NCBI RefSeq assembly: GCF_000429645.1
Contig: NZ_AUCG01000022.1
Location: 248,001 to 312,000 of the forward strand
Origin: Niveispirillum irakense DSM 11586
Lineage (GTDB): Bacteria; Pseudomonadota; Alphaproteobacteria; Azospirillales; Azospirillaceae
Reading direction: 5' to 3'
DNA length: 64,000 bases
Below, in pieces: positions 27,706 through 34,899 of this stretch. Made by a program: the position numbers and the translations under genes. The first letter of the stretch is position 1. Every line of letters begins with the position of its first letter. The notes under the pieces were generated by a model. The model ran no database searches. It had not been told where the DNA came from and saw only the letters and a list, made by a program, of their open reading frames with translations.

Positions 27706-28096
27706 GGTCTGTGGGGATTCGGCGCGAATTGATGACAGCAGCGGCGAGATAGATCATGGCTTCGAAGCTTTTGTCTGTTTTGCAAGCTCTCATGGCGATG
27801 CGCTTGAACTCCTTGAGTTTGCAGAAGAAGTTCTCGATGAGGTGCCGCCATTTTTAGATGTCGGCGTCGATGTCGAGCTTCTGCTTTCGCCTGGAATGTT
27901 GGGAGATGACGACTTTGGCACCGCGTTGATCGAGTTCCTTCCATGAACAGCCGGTTGTCTCGACCGCTCCGGCCAGGGCCGGTGCGCTTGCCAAGGCAGT
28001 ACGGCTCCATCTTCGCCCATTGGGCGTCCGTCAGAAGATTCCTATCCATCCAGAGCTTGAATCACATCCAGACCCCTTTGTGAATCCCCACAGTCC
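27706..28096. mobile_element. IS5-family (IS427-type) remnant
   Basis: A 391-bp element has matching ends GGTCTGTGGGGATTC (27706-27720) and its near-perfect complement (28082-28096). It is flanked by the direct repeat CTAG (27702-27705 and 28097-28100), a target duplication consistent with the IS427 group. The element is less than half the usual length because the middle of the transposase is gone. It borders a truncated nuclease gene on its right. The 239 bp to its left hold no gene. Confidence 0.85.
27710..28049 (-). pseudogene. Truncated IS5-family transposase
   Basis: The N-terminal 35 residues (MDRNLLTDAQWAKMEPYCLG and on) are joined to C-terminal sequence in another frame: KVVISQHSR, then a TAA in place of a Tyr codon, then KWRHLIENFFCKLKEFKR and MIYLAAAVINSRRI. 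The central part with the first catalytic Asp residues is deleted. It has one deletion, one frameshift and one nonsense codon, so it is inactive. Confidence 0.85.
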
Positions 28097-28101
28097 CTAG
28101 T

Positions 28102-29196
28102 CGGCAACCAACCGCCAAACCCGACGGGCGCGGCGGCGGGCTGGCCCGCCTGCTGTGCCGGATCGCGCAGGACCCGCATCAACAATTGAAAGAGGTGCTG
28201 TGGGACATGCCCACGGCGCGGGCGCGGCGCATCGGTCCCCGGCAATTGCGCGAGGCCCTTTATCGGGACCACAAGCCTGATGATGACGGCACCCCCCTGC
28301 GCATCCAGGACCGACGGGTGGAGACGACCTGCGACGTGCCGGAGAACCGGCTGCTTCGCCATCTGCATGACATGGTCACCCGGCGGCTGCCCGCCTGTCG
28401 CCACGTCTTGCCCCGGAGGAAGAGCGTTGTAAGGCCCTGATCCAGACCCTGGCGGATGCACGCCGTCGGGCCCGGTTCCTGGATGGGGTCGGGCCGTTGG
28501 CGCATCTGCCGACGCAGATCAGCCACGTGATGATCCACCGGCCTGATTATGCGCGTGTCCTGTCGCTGTGGGCAACTGACCGACGGGTTGACGGTGCAAT
28601 TAGCCGACAGCGTCCTGGATACGGGCCTGAAGGATGTGCCGGCCCTCTACGAGCTGTGGGGGTGCCTGTCCGTCATCCAGACCGTGATTGATGCGGCATT
28701 GGAACAGGGGTTACAGGTGGTGGCACAGGGCCTTGTCCGCCCCGTGCCGGGGTGCCTGCTGGTGGCGCTGTCGCCCGGCGGGGGCAGTGCCGTGGCCCTG
28801 GCCCATGCCGATGGGCGGCGCATCGACCTGACCCAACAACGCCCCTTCACCGACCGGGGCCTATGGCAGAGCGTCAGTTTCACGCAGAGGCCCGATCTGG
28901 TGCTGGAATGCACGGCCCCTGGCACCCGGCCCCGCCTGATGATCTTTGATCCGAAATACAAGCGGGATGATGGCAACGGTCCGCAGAAGGCGGATATCGA
29001 CAAAATGCACGCCTATCGTGACGCCATCATCCATGCCGATGGCGGCCGCATCGTGCGCCATGCGACTATCCTTTATCCCGGCCCCACCCGTTGCTTTGGC
29101 CCCGGCCTGTCGGCCATTAGTGCCCTGCCGGGGGAGGATGCGGCCCTGGCAGATGGCATCCGCCGCCTGCTGGCCGATCACCTGTTCGGGGCCTGA
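28102..29196 (+). pseudogene. Truncated and frameshifted DUF2357/PD-(D/E)XK nuclease gene
   Basis: The 5' part is missing at the IS remnant. Three frames read in order: from 28102 (LARLLCRIAQDPHQQLKEVLW, VPENRLLRHLHDMV), then near 28400 into a second frame (KALIQTLADARRRARFLDGVGPL, ISHVMIHRPDYARVLSLW), then near 28570 into a third (QLTDGLTVQL, ALYELWGCLSVIQ, to the end). The last part carries the nuclease site LMIFDPKYKRD and DIDKMHAYRDAI. This is the C-terminal layout of DUF2357 proteins that partner McrB-like GTPases in modification-dependent restriction. No partner gene remains. It is probably dead, though the last 216 codons are open. Confidence 0.8.
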
Positions 29197-29198
29197 CC

Positions 29199-30149
29199 TC
29201 ACCCGCCCTCATAGGCACGTTGGATCAGAGGTTCGGCTTTGCGCAGATCATCCAGGCTGGACAAGATCACCTCCACATCGCCGGTGCCATAATGGCCGAC
29301 GGCGCGCATGTCGCGGGTGAAGCCGGGTTCCAGCACCACACTGTCGGGGTTCAGTTTCAGGTACAGAACCGTCGTACCATAGCTGGGAAACGCCTCCAGA
29401 CAGCAGAAATTGCGCAGGCGTTTGAAGGCGATGTAATGCATCAGCTCCTTCACCTGCACATCATCGCCCAGCGCCAGCAGATGGGCCCGCACCGCCTCAT
29501 ACAGATCCGCCGCGGGCGGAGACAGTTTGGCGACGCGATAGGCGATGCTCCTCACCGCCCCTGCCGCTGCCCCACCCGCCAGAGGTGCCGTTTCCGTCAA
29601 CGGGGGTGCCGCCGTAGCGGCGACGGGCAACGCGGCCTGCGTGGCATTGACCAGTTCCAGCAGCAACAGGTCATCGCCATAATGGCGATAGCGGATCAGT
29701 TCGATATTGCGGTTGATCTGCTTCACCGCATGTTCGTCATAGCGGGTGAAGTCGCCAGCGATGCACAGCAGGCGCGGGCCCGACCAGTCCACCGCCTTGG
29801 CGGCGTCCGCCCCCAGCCTTTCCATCACCAGCCACTGGAATTCCTTGCGGTGGTCCAACAGCCATTCCAGATAGAACAGGCCCTGGTTGATGACATTCTC
29901 GTTCAGCGCCCGCTTATACTCAATGATGACCGGGCAGCCATTCTCATCCAGGCCCAGCGTATCAATCCGCCCGCCATGCACCTTTCCCGTCCCATATTCC
30001 GACGCCAGGAACCGCACGCCCAGCAAGCCTTCCAGGTTCGCCTCGAACAGCACCTGCAGCGATTTCTCCACCTGCGCCGCCTTGGCGGTCAGTTCTGTGG
30101 GGCCGGCGGGGGAGAGGCGGAAGAGTTTCAGGTCAGGCATGGGGTCCAT
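29199..30149 (-). CDS. DUF5655 protein with PD-(D/E)XK nuclease-like N-terminal domain
   Basis: This 316-aa protein has an N-terminal part (about 1-170) that looks like a NucS/PD-(D/E)XK fold: FLASEYGTG, then the core GGRIDTLGLDENGCPVIIEYKR with Asp and Glu-x-Lys spaced as in nucleases. An Ala-rich linker (about 178-200) leads to a DUF5655 domain (about 205-316; VKELMHYIAFKRLRNFCCLEAF). An AGAGG site precedes the start. It is the last gene of the long type I restriction operon. DNA cleavage or binding is plausible but not shown. Confidence 0.8.
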   Translation of the reverse strand: MDPMPDLKLFRLSPAGPTELTAKAAQVEKSLQVLFEANLEGLLGVRFLASEYGTGKVHGGRIDTLGLDENGCPVIIEYKRALNENVINQGLFYLEWLLDHRKEFQWLVMERLGADAAKAVDWSGPRLLCIAGDFTRYDEHAVKQINRNIELIRYRHYGDDLLLLELVNATQAALPVAATAAPPLTETAPLAGGAAAGAVRSIAYRVAKLSPPAADLYEAVRAHLLALGDDVQVKELMHYIAFKRLRNFCCLEAFPSYGTTVLYLKLNPDSVVLEPGFTRDMRAVGHYGTGDVEVILSSLDDLRKAEPLIQRAYEGG

Positions 30150-30178
30150 AAGCCTCTAATTGCTTCTACCAAAATTAG

Positions 30179-30661
30179 TCAATCCACAGACACCCACTGC
30201 CAATCATGAGCTTCGATAGTGCCGCTTGTCCTATGACCGACATATCGACCTTCGCAGCAATCTTTTGACGGATTTATTTTGACCATGAATCCACCCATAT
30301 AACCTAATCCATCCACATCAGACCATGTTCCGACGATATAGCTTTCCCTATGCACCACCCCAACCAGACTGTATTTACTACTCCTTCCATTTTTACTAAT
30401 TGAATGCCAATACCCCACTACCCATTGACGAAATTGATAAATTTCCATATCAGAAATATTTTCGTCTGGCCAGCTTTCACTACCCCTTATTTCCCACTTT
30501 TGCGACCAATTCCCTGTAAGAGGGCCACGCCATTTATCGCGACTTCGTGCCAATACGCGAATCATCCACCCGGCGGGCACGCTGGAGAGCAACGGCTGCA
30601 CCCATGCGCCAGCAATAGCAGAACCAACGACACCAAGCAGAAAGCCGATCAGCAATTCCAT
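30179..30661 (-). CDS. Small membrane-anchored protein of unknown function
   Basis: This protein of about 160 aa has one N-terminal membrane helix (LLIGFLLGVVGSAIAGAWV) and a soluble beta-rich domain with many Trp and Gly (WVVGYWHSI, VGTWSDVDGLGYMGGFMVKI). The ATG at 30661 has a perfect AAGGAG 5 nt upstream; a GTG one codon earlier is less likely. Its base composition is more AT-rich than its neighbours, a sign of transfer. It sits between hsdS and the DUF5655 gene, same strand. A membrane-bound effector or sensor is possible. I do not recognise the family. Confidence 0.7.
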   Translation of the reverse strand: MELLIGFLLGVVGSAIAGAWVQPLLSSVPAGWMIRVLARSRDKWRGPLTGNWSQKWEIRGSESWPDENISDMEIYQFRQWVVGYWHSISKNGRSSKYSLVGVVHRESYIVGTWSDVDGLGYMGGFMVKINPSKDCCEGRYVGHRTSGTIEAHDWQWVSVD

Positions 30662-30795
30662 CACATCTCCTTGAACATTCGATCATATTTATCATCGGGT
30701 AGCACAGTCGCTGAAATTATCGGTAGGTCGCGTCCATATGGATACAGAAGCCAGGCCGTTTCAATGCAAGACAAAATTTCACTGAACTTTCCCAC
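30661..30795 (-). CDS. Possible 44-aa ORF downstream of hsdS
   Basis: A GTG-started frame overlaps the end of hsdS by 17 bp and ends TGA exactly at the start of the next gene. Its last codons (AAG GAG ATG TGA) supply that gene's ribosome-binding site. The peptide has mixed composition (FSEILSCIETAWLLYPYGRD and on). Fit between two genes is suggestive, but there is no strong start signal. It could be only the 116-bp spacer. Confidence 0.25.
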   Translation of the reverse strand: MGKFSEILSCIETAWLLYPYGRDLPIISATVLPDDKYDRMFKEM

Positions 30796-32194
30796 GCCGC
30801 GATCGCTTCGGCATTTGCACCCGCTCCGCCCGGATACGTTCCAACAGCACCGACGCCGCTTCATCCGCCGGGTCCTGGGGGACCAGTTCGCCGCGGAAGG
30901 CTTTGGCGAGGATGGATTGGGTGAGGGTGGTGTGTTGGGAGGTGGTTCTCTCGATAGTAGATTCCAGCTTCGCCATTCGTTCCATCCCATACTGAATCGC
31001 ATTCAGTAGGAGGTGTTGTTCTGCCATGGGCGGAACGGGAACAAAGACGTTACTCAAAACTTCCAGATTGATGTTCTTCTGAGCTGTTGCAGGAGCAAAA
31101 CGCTCAAGATCAGCTTTGGCAGTTCTGATGAAAAACTCCACTAGACCAACCAGAATTGTATCTTTTCTGGGGAAAAATCCGACCACGCTATCCGGAAAAC
31201 AGGCACTAAAATTCAGGATTCCTGTCTCAGCAATATTTGCAGCGATGGTGATACATAATGTCCCACGAGGCCAAAGTTTGCTTTGACGAAGCCCGAATTC
31301 GCTATATGTCTGAGTATAGGACGTCACCAACCCGCCCGATGCGGCCACTTCACCCGTCTGTAAGAACGGATAAGGGCCACCAAAAAGCTGCGGATCATTT
31401 CTGGGGCGATGCTTCGACTTCCCTCGCCCCAACTCGCCGAGGGCAGGCAGTCTCACCCAAACCCAAGAATCAGGAATTAGGGGCAGTCCTGATTCGATTC
31501 CCTCCGATGCCGTCCGCAAATCAGCGTCATTAACTTCGCCATTCAATTCATAAACTGCGGAATCCTCATTCGCCGCCCGCCAATCCGCCGTCAAATCCCC
31601 CCGGAAGGCGGCGGCGAGGAGGGATTGGCGGTAGCGGTCGAGCAGGGGGGGCAGGGCGTCCAAAGCCGCCTTGGCCCGCGCACCCTTGGCCAACAACGCC
31701 TCTATCCGCTCCACGATCCGATGTTGTTCGGGCAGCGGTGGCAGGGGGACGGTGAGCTGAGCCAAAACGCTCGCATTGACCCCTGGCTGCGCCGTCCCCT
31801 TGCTATCACTAGCGATCTGGCTCCAGTACGAAGGAGACTTCATATAAAGCGACAAATAATGGGGAGAAACCCCAGAAGTCGGACGAACACGAATTAGATA
31901 TGATGCGAATACTGAAGGTGGTGGCTCAAAGTCTATTAAATATGACTTGCCGGTAGTTGCACCGGTTCTCGCAAAGAGAATATCATTTTGCCGAACTCCA
32001 AAACGGGCAATGTTTTCGCACTCGCAATATGGAACAGCAGACCAATCAACATTACCATCTTGTATGTCGGTAATACGAATAAACTTCGGCCCCACATCAG
32101 CGGTTTTAGCTGATGCTGTATAGCCGTAATCAATTTGACTAGATAGCTCCCCCAACTCAACCTCAACCCACCCCGGCGGCAATTCCCAGTTCAT
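30779..32194 (-). CDS. hsdS: Type I restriction-modification specificity subunit
   Basis: This 471-aa protein has two target-recognition domains, each followed by a long conserved helix. The first begins LPPGWVEVELGEL and includes ILFARTGATTGK; its helix region is LPPLPEQHRIVERIEALLAKG. The second begins LPLIPDSWVWVRLPALGELG, and its helix region is PPMAEQHLLLNAI. It chooses the DNA site for HsdM/HsdR. The recognition domains are more AT-rich than the helices, as usual for exchangeable parts. I chose ATG at 32194, which overlaps the 57-aa ORF stop (ATGA); an ATG two codons upstream is possible. Confidence 0.93.
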   Translation of the reverse strand: MNWELPPGWVEVELGELSSQIDYGYTASAKTADVGPKFIRITDIQDGNVDWSAVPYCECENIARFGVRQNDILFARTGATTGKSYLIDFEPPPSVFASYLIRVRPTSGVSPHYLSLYMKSPSYWSQIASDSKGTAQPGVNASVLAQLTVPLPPLPEQHRIVERIEALLAKGARAKAALDALPPLLDRYRQSLLAAAFRGDLTADWRAANEDSAVYELNGEVNDADLRTASEGIESGLPLIPDSWVWVRLPALGELGRGKSKHRPRNDPQLFGGPYPFLQTGEVAASGGLVTSYTQTYSEFGLRQSKLWPRGTLCITIAANIAETGILNFSACFPDSVVGFFPRKDTILVGLVEFFIRTAKADLERFAPATAQKNINLEVLSNVFVPVPPMAEQHLLLNAIQYGMERMAKLESTIERTTSQHTTLTQSILAKAFRGELVPQDPADEAASVLLERIRAERVQMPKRSRRGKVQ

Positions 32195-32364
32195 GCCCAT
32201 GTCTCCTGCGCCATCACAAACGCCATCGGGCAGACTTGACCGAGTGCCAAAACATCTTCATTAACGAGGATGGAGGTTCGGCTTCGGCGTGACTTTACTC
32301 GGGTTAGCCGAGCAAGTGATGACCCTGGCATGACCTCCTTCAACTCAACGCAAATGGCACTCAT
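32191..32364 (-). CDS. 57-aa ORF between hsdM and hsdS
   Basis: This short frame (MSAICVELKEVMPGSSLARL and on, ending MAFVMAQETWA) overlaps the hsdM stop by 4 bp (ATGA) and the hsdS start by 4 bp (ATGA). It fills the whole gap between them. Such double overlap is what a real translationally coupled gene gives; a random gap would rarely stay open with both overlaps. The centre is basic (TRVKSRRSRT), followed by a hydrophobic part (ILVNEDVLALGQVCPMAFV). I do not recognise a family. It could modulate the methyltransferase complex or act as a small toxin/antitoxin partner; both are speculation. Confidence 0.6.
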   Translation of the reverse strand: MSAICVELKEVMPGSSLARLTRVKSRRSRTSILVNEDVLALGQVCPMAFVMAQETWA

Positions 32365-33809
32365 TCCCCCGCCCCCGCACTCTCCGGTTCCAGCAGGGCG
32401 GCCAGTTCTTCCATCTCTTCCAGTGCGGTGCGCAACTGGTCGATGATCTCGGCGGCCAGGGTTTCGGGTGGGGGCAGGTCTTCGCTGCCGCTGCCTTCCT
32501 CGCGCAGCCAGGTGATGTCCAGATTGTCGCCGCGTGCCGCGATCTGGTCGCGGGTGAAGGGGCGGAAGCGGGCGGTTTCGCCATCATCCACGCGCGGGGA
32601 TTGGCCATGCGGGTCGGGGCCATAGGCTTCCTCGAACGCCGCGAAATGCGCCCGTGTCAGGGGGCGGGTCTTGCCAAAGGGCGGCTGACCCGTCCGCATG
32701 TCATAAATCCAGGTGGTCTGTGTATTGCCCCGGTCGCTGCGGCCACGGGTGAAGAACAGCACATTGGTCTTCACCCCCTGGGCATAGAAAATGCCGGTGG
32801 GCAGGCGCAGGATGGTATGCAGGTCGCATTTTTCCATCAGGTCGCGGCGCACATCGCGGCCCACCCCATCCTCAAACAACACATTATCGGGCAACACCAC
32901 GGCAGCGCGCCCGCCGGGCTTCACCCCGCGATAGATATGCTGCAAGAAACAAAGCTGTTTATTGCTGGTGGGAAAGGTCAGGTCATCGCGTGTGGGCAGG
33001 CCCCCGCCCTTCTTGGTGCCAAAGGGCGGGTTGGTCAGGATCAGGTCGGCCCGTTCCAGCGCCGATCCATCTGGCGACAGGGCATCGCCCACATGCACCG
33101 GCCCTTCAATCCCATGCAGGATCAGGTTCATCAGGCCCAGACGCTGGGCATCCTGCACCAGTTCCAGCCCCTGAAAGGCGCGCACCCGCTGAAAATACTG
33201 CATGGATTCGGGCAGGGTGAACAGATCATCCGTCTGGCCCTTGATGTACCGGTCGGCGGCAATCAGGAAGCCGCCGGTGCCGGCGGCGGGGTCCTGCACC
33301 ACCTCCCCCGCCTGTGGCCGCATCAGGGCCACCATGCTGTCAATCAGGCAACGCGGGGTGAAATATTGCCCGGCCCCGGACTTCTTCTCCTCCGCGTTCT
33401 TCTGCAACAACCCTTCATACAGATCGCCCAGCCCCTCTGTGCGGGCGGAGTACCAGTCCAGCCCATCCAGACTGTCGACCAGCGTTTTCAGGTTGGTCGG
33501 GCGTTTCAGGAAGGTCTGCGCATTGGCATAAATCTCCTGCACCCGCTCACTGCCCTCCGACCCCAGGCGGATCAGCATCTGCCGGTAGAAATTAAGCTGC
33601 TCCGTCCCCGTCTGCCGCTTCAGGTCCGCCCAGCGCAGGCCGGGCGGAATGTTGGGCGCATGCTTGCCCTCCTCCGCCCCCGTCTCCTCCGCCATTTTCA
33701 GGAACAGCAGATAGGTCAGCTCTGTCACATACTGATGATAGGTGATGCCGTCATCGCGCAGGACATTGCAGAGGTTCCAGAGTTTTGCAACGATGTCATT
33801 GGTATTCAT
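32361..33809 (-). CDS. hsdM: Type I restriction-modification DNA methyltransferase subunit
   Basis: This 482-aa protein has an N-terminal HsdM helical domain (about 1-130). The N6-adenine methyltransferase domain has AdoMet motif DPAAGTGGFLI (173-183) and catalytic NPPFG (260-264). It methylates adenine in the HsdS-specified site and protects host DNA. It overlaps the upstream 115-aa gene (ATGA) and the downstream 57-aa ORF (ATGA). Length is normal. Confidence 0.95.
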   Translation of the reverse strand: MNTNDIVAKLWNLCNVLRDDGITYHQYVTELTYLLFLKMAEETGAEEGKHAPNIPPGLRWADLKRQTGTEQLNFYRQMLIRLGSEGSERVQEIYANAQTFLKRPTNLKTLVDSLDGLDWYSARTEGLGDLYEGLLQKNAEEKKSGAGQYFTPRCLIDSMVALMRPQAGEVVQDPAAGTGGFLIAADRYIKGQTDDLFTLPESMQYFQRVRAFQGLELVQDAQRLGLMNLILHGIEGPVHVGDALSPDGSALERADLILTNPPFGTKKGGGLPTRDDLTFPTSNKQLCFLQHIYRGVKPGGRAAVVLPDNVLFEDGVGRDVRRDLMEKCDLHTILRLPTGIFYAQGVKTNVLFFTRGRSDRGNTQTTWIYDMRTGQPPFGKTRPLTRAHFAAFEEAYGPDPHGQSPRVDDGETARFRPFTRDQIAARGDNLDITWLREEGSGSEDLPPPETLAAEIIDQLRTALEEMEELAALLEPESAGAGE

Positions 33810-34150
33810 TGCGCCCGTTTAATGCCGTGTGAATAATAAAATGAAGATGTATCGAAGGTTACCCGATCAATCATCACCGATCCGGATTTCATGTGACCTT
33901 CTATCGTTGCCGGGAAGACGTCACTCATCTCATCATCCGGGTACGACAAGGTCACATAGACGTTAACAAGTATTGAGAATTTCTCGCCATCCCAGATGAT
34001 TTCATCATCAAATATTTCGACCAGATCAATGACAGTGTCACCAGACAGCTCGGCCATTTCCGACCAGGCCGGGAACAAGCGCAAATCCAGGGATTCGATC
34101 TTGGCACGGATGGCCTGCCGCCGCGCCGCTGTTTGGTCGCCCGTGGTCAT
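33806..34150 (-). CDS. Unknown 115-aa protein in the type I restriction operon
   Basis: This acidic soluble protein of about 114 aa (first ATG at 34153; the second, at 34150, is better spaced from the AGGAGG site) starts with a basic helix (ARRQAIRAKIESLDLRLF). An acidic beta-rich body follows: VDLVEIFDDEIIWDGEKF, VYVTLSYPDDE, HMKSGSVMIDRVTF. It overlaps hsdM by 4 bp and lies 7 bp after the FRG gene, so it is co-translated with the restriction genes. I do not recognise the family. A regulator or accessory subunit is possible. Confidence 0.72.
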   Translation of the reverse strand: MTTGDQTAARRQAIRAKIESLDLRLFPAWSEMAELSGDTVIDLVEIFDDEIIWDGEKFSILVNVYVTLSYPDDEMSDVFPATIEGHMKSGSVMIDRVTFDTSSFYYSHGIKRAQ

Positions 34151-34160
34151 CATGCCCTCC

Positions 34161-34898
34161 TCAGTAGCTGACGTCGCCGACAGCGATGCCGCGCCGATAT
34201 TGCCAGCTCAGCGTTTCACAGAGACCGTCCAGGTCCGCCATTATATGGGAGGGGTCAATACCAAGATAGAAGAGCTTTTTGCGGAAATAAGGGACATGTT
34301 GGGGCGGAATCTCGAAGCGGTTCTCCTCCATCTTGGTGAGAGGCCAATCCTCGTCCGGTTTGCCATGTATGGTGAAAAAGCCCCGTTGCGAAACGAGGCG
34401 GGCATCGCTGGTCGACGGGACGACGAACTTCACATCCTCGACCAGAAACGGATCCGGTTCGTCTTCCGTCCGCAGGATCAGTGCCTTACCGATCTTGATA
34501 GCGTGAATGGCCGCCGCCTCCGTCAATCCAGCATCATCGTGCGACTTGACAGCAAAATAGGCTGCGACCAAGGGGTTGCTGGTCCAGTCCAGTAAGCGGG
34601 TCGGCAGGCCATGGTGCTGGGCGATAGCCAGCATTTCCCAGTCACTGGCGACGCTGATATTGCCATAGCCCCGCGCCCGCCGCTTAAACGTATCGAAAAT
34701 GCGTTTTTCATACAGGGGATTGTATTTGCCCACTGGACAGGATTGCGCCCGCCCAACCTTCGGACGAAGGGGCCATGACACGGCCCCCTGCCCCCTGAAC
34801 ATCCAGTTGGAAGTTTCACGCTTGCCAATGAAAGCCATGAAGCTGGCCCAGCAGTCCTTCTGCTCACTCATCAGTTTTGTGTTAAATTTTACAGCCAT
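34161..34898 (-). CDS. FRG domain protein
   Basis: This 245-aa protein has the FRG signature near the N-terminus (NWMFRGQGAVSWPLRPKVGR) and the matching second block AIAQHHGLPTRLLDWTSNPLVAAYFAV. FRG domains occur in phage-defence and toxin contexts and resemble ADP-ribosyltransferase-type folds, but their activity is not settled. It starts 1 bp after the hsdR stop and precedes the 115-aa gene by 7 bp, placing it inside the restriction operon between hsdR and hsdM. Confidence 0.88.
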   Translation of the reverse strand: MAVKFNTKLMSEQKDCWASFMAFIGKRETSNWMFRGQGAVSWPLRPKVGRAQSCPVGKYNPLYEKRIFDTFKRRARGYGNISVASDWEMLAIAQHHGLPTRLLDWTSNPLVAAYFAVKSHDDAGLTEAAAIHAIKIGKALILRTEDEPDPFLVEDVKFVVPSTSDARLVSQRGFFTIHGKPDEDWPLTKMEENRFEIPPQHVPYFRKKLFYLGIDPSHIMADLDGLCETLSWQYRRGIAVGDVSY

Positions 34899-34899
34899 A

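Noticed and set aside
28186-28440. A separate small gene of 84 codons
   Set aside because: Its sequence is continuous with the next frames of the DUF2357-like gene, so it is one broken gene rather than a separate one.
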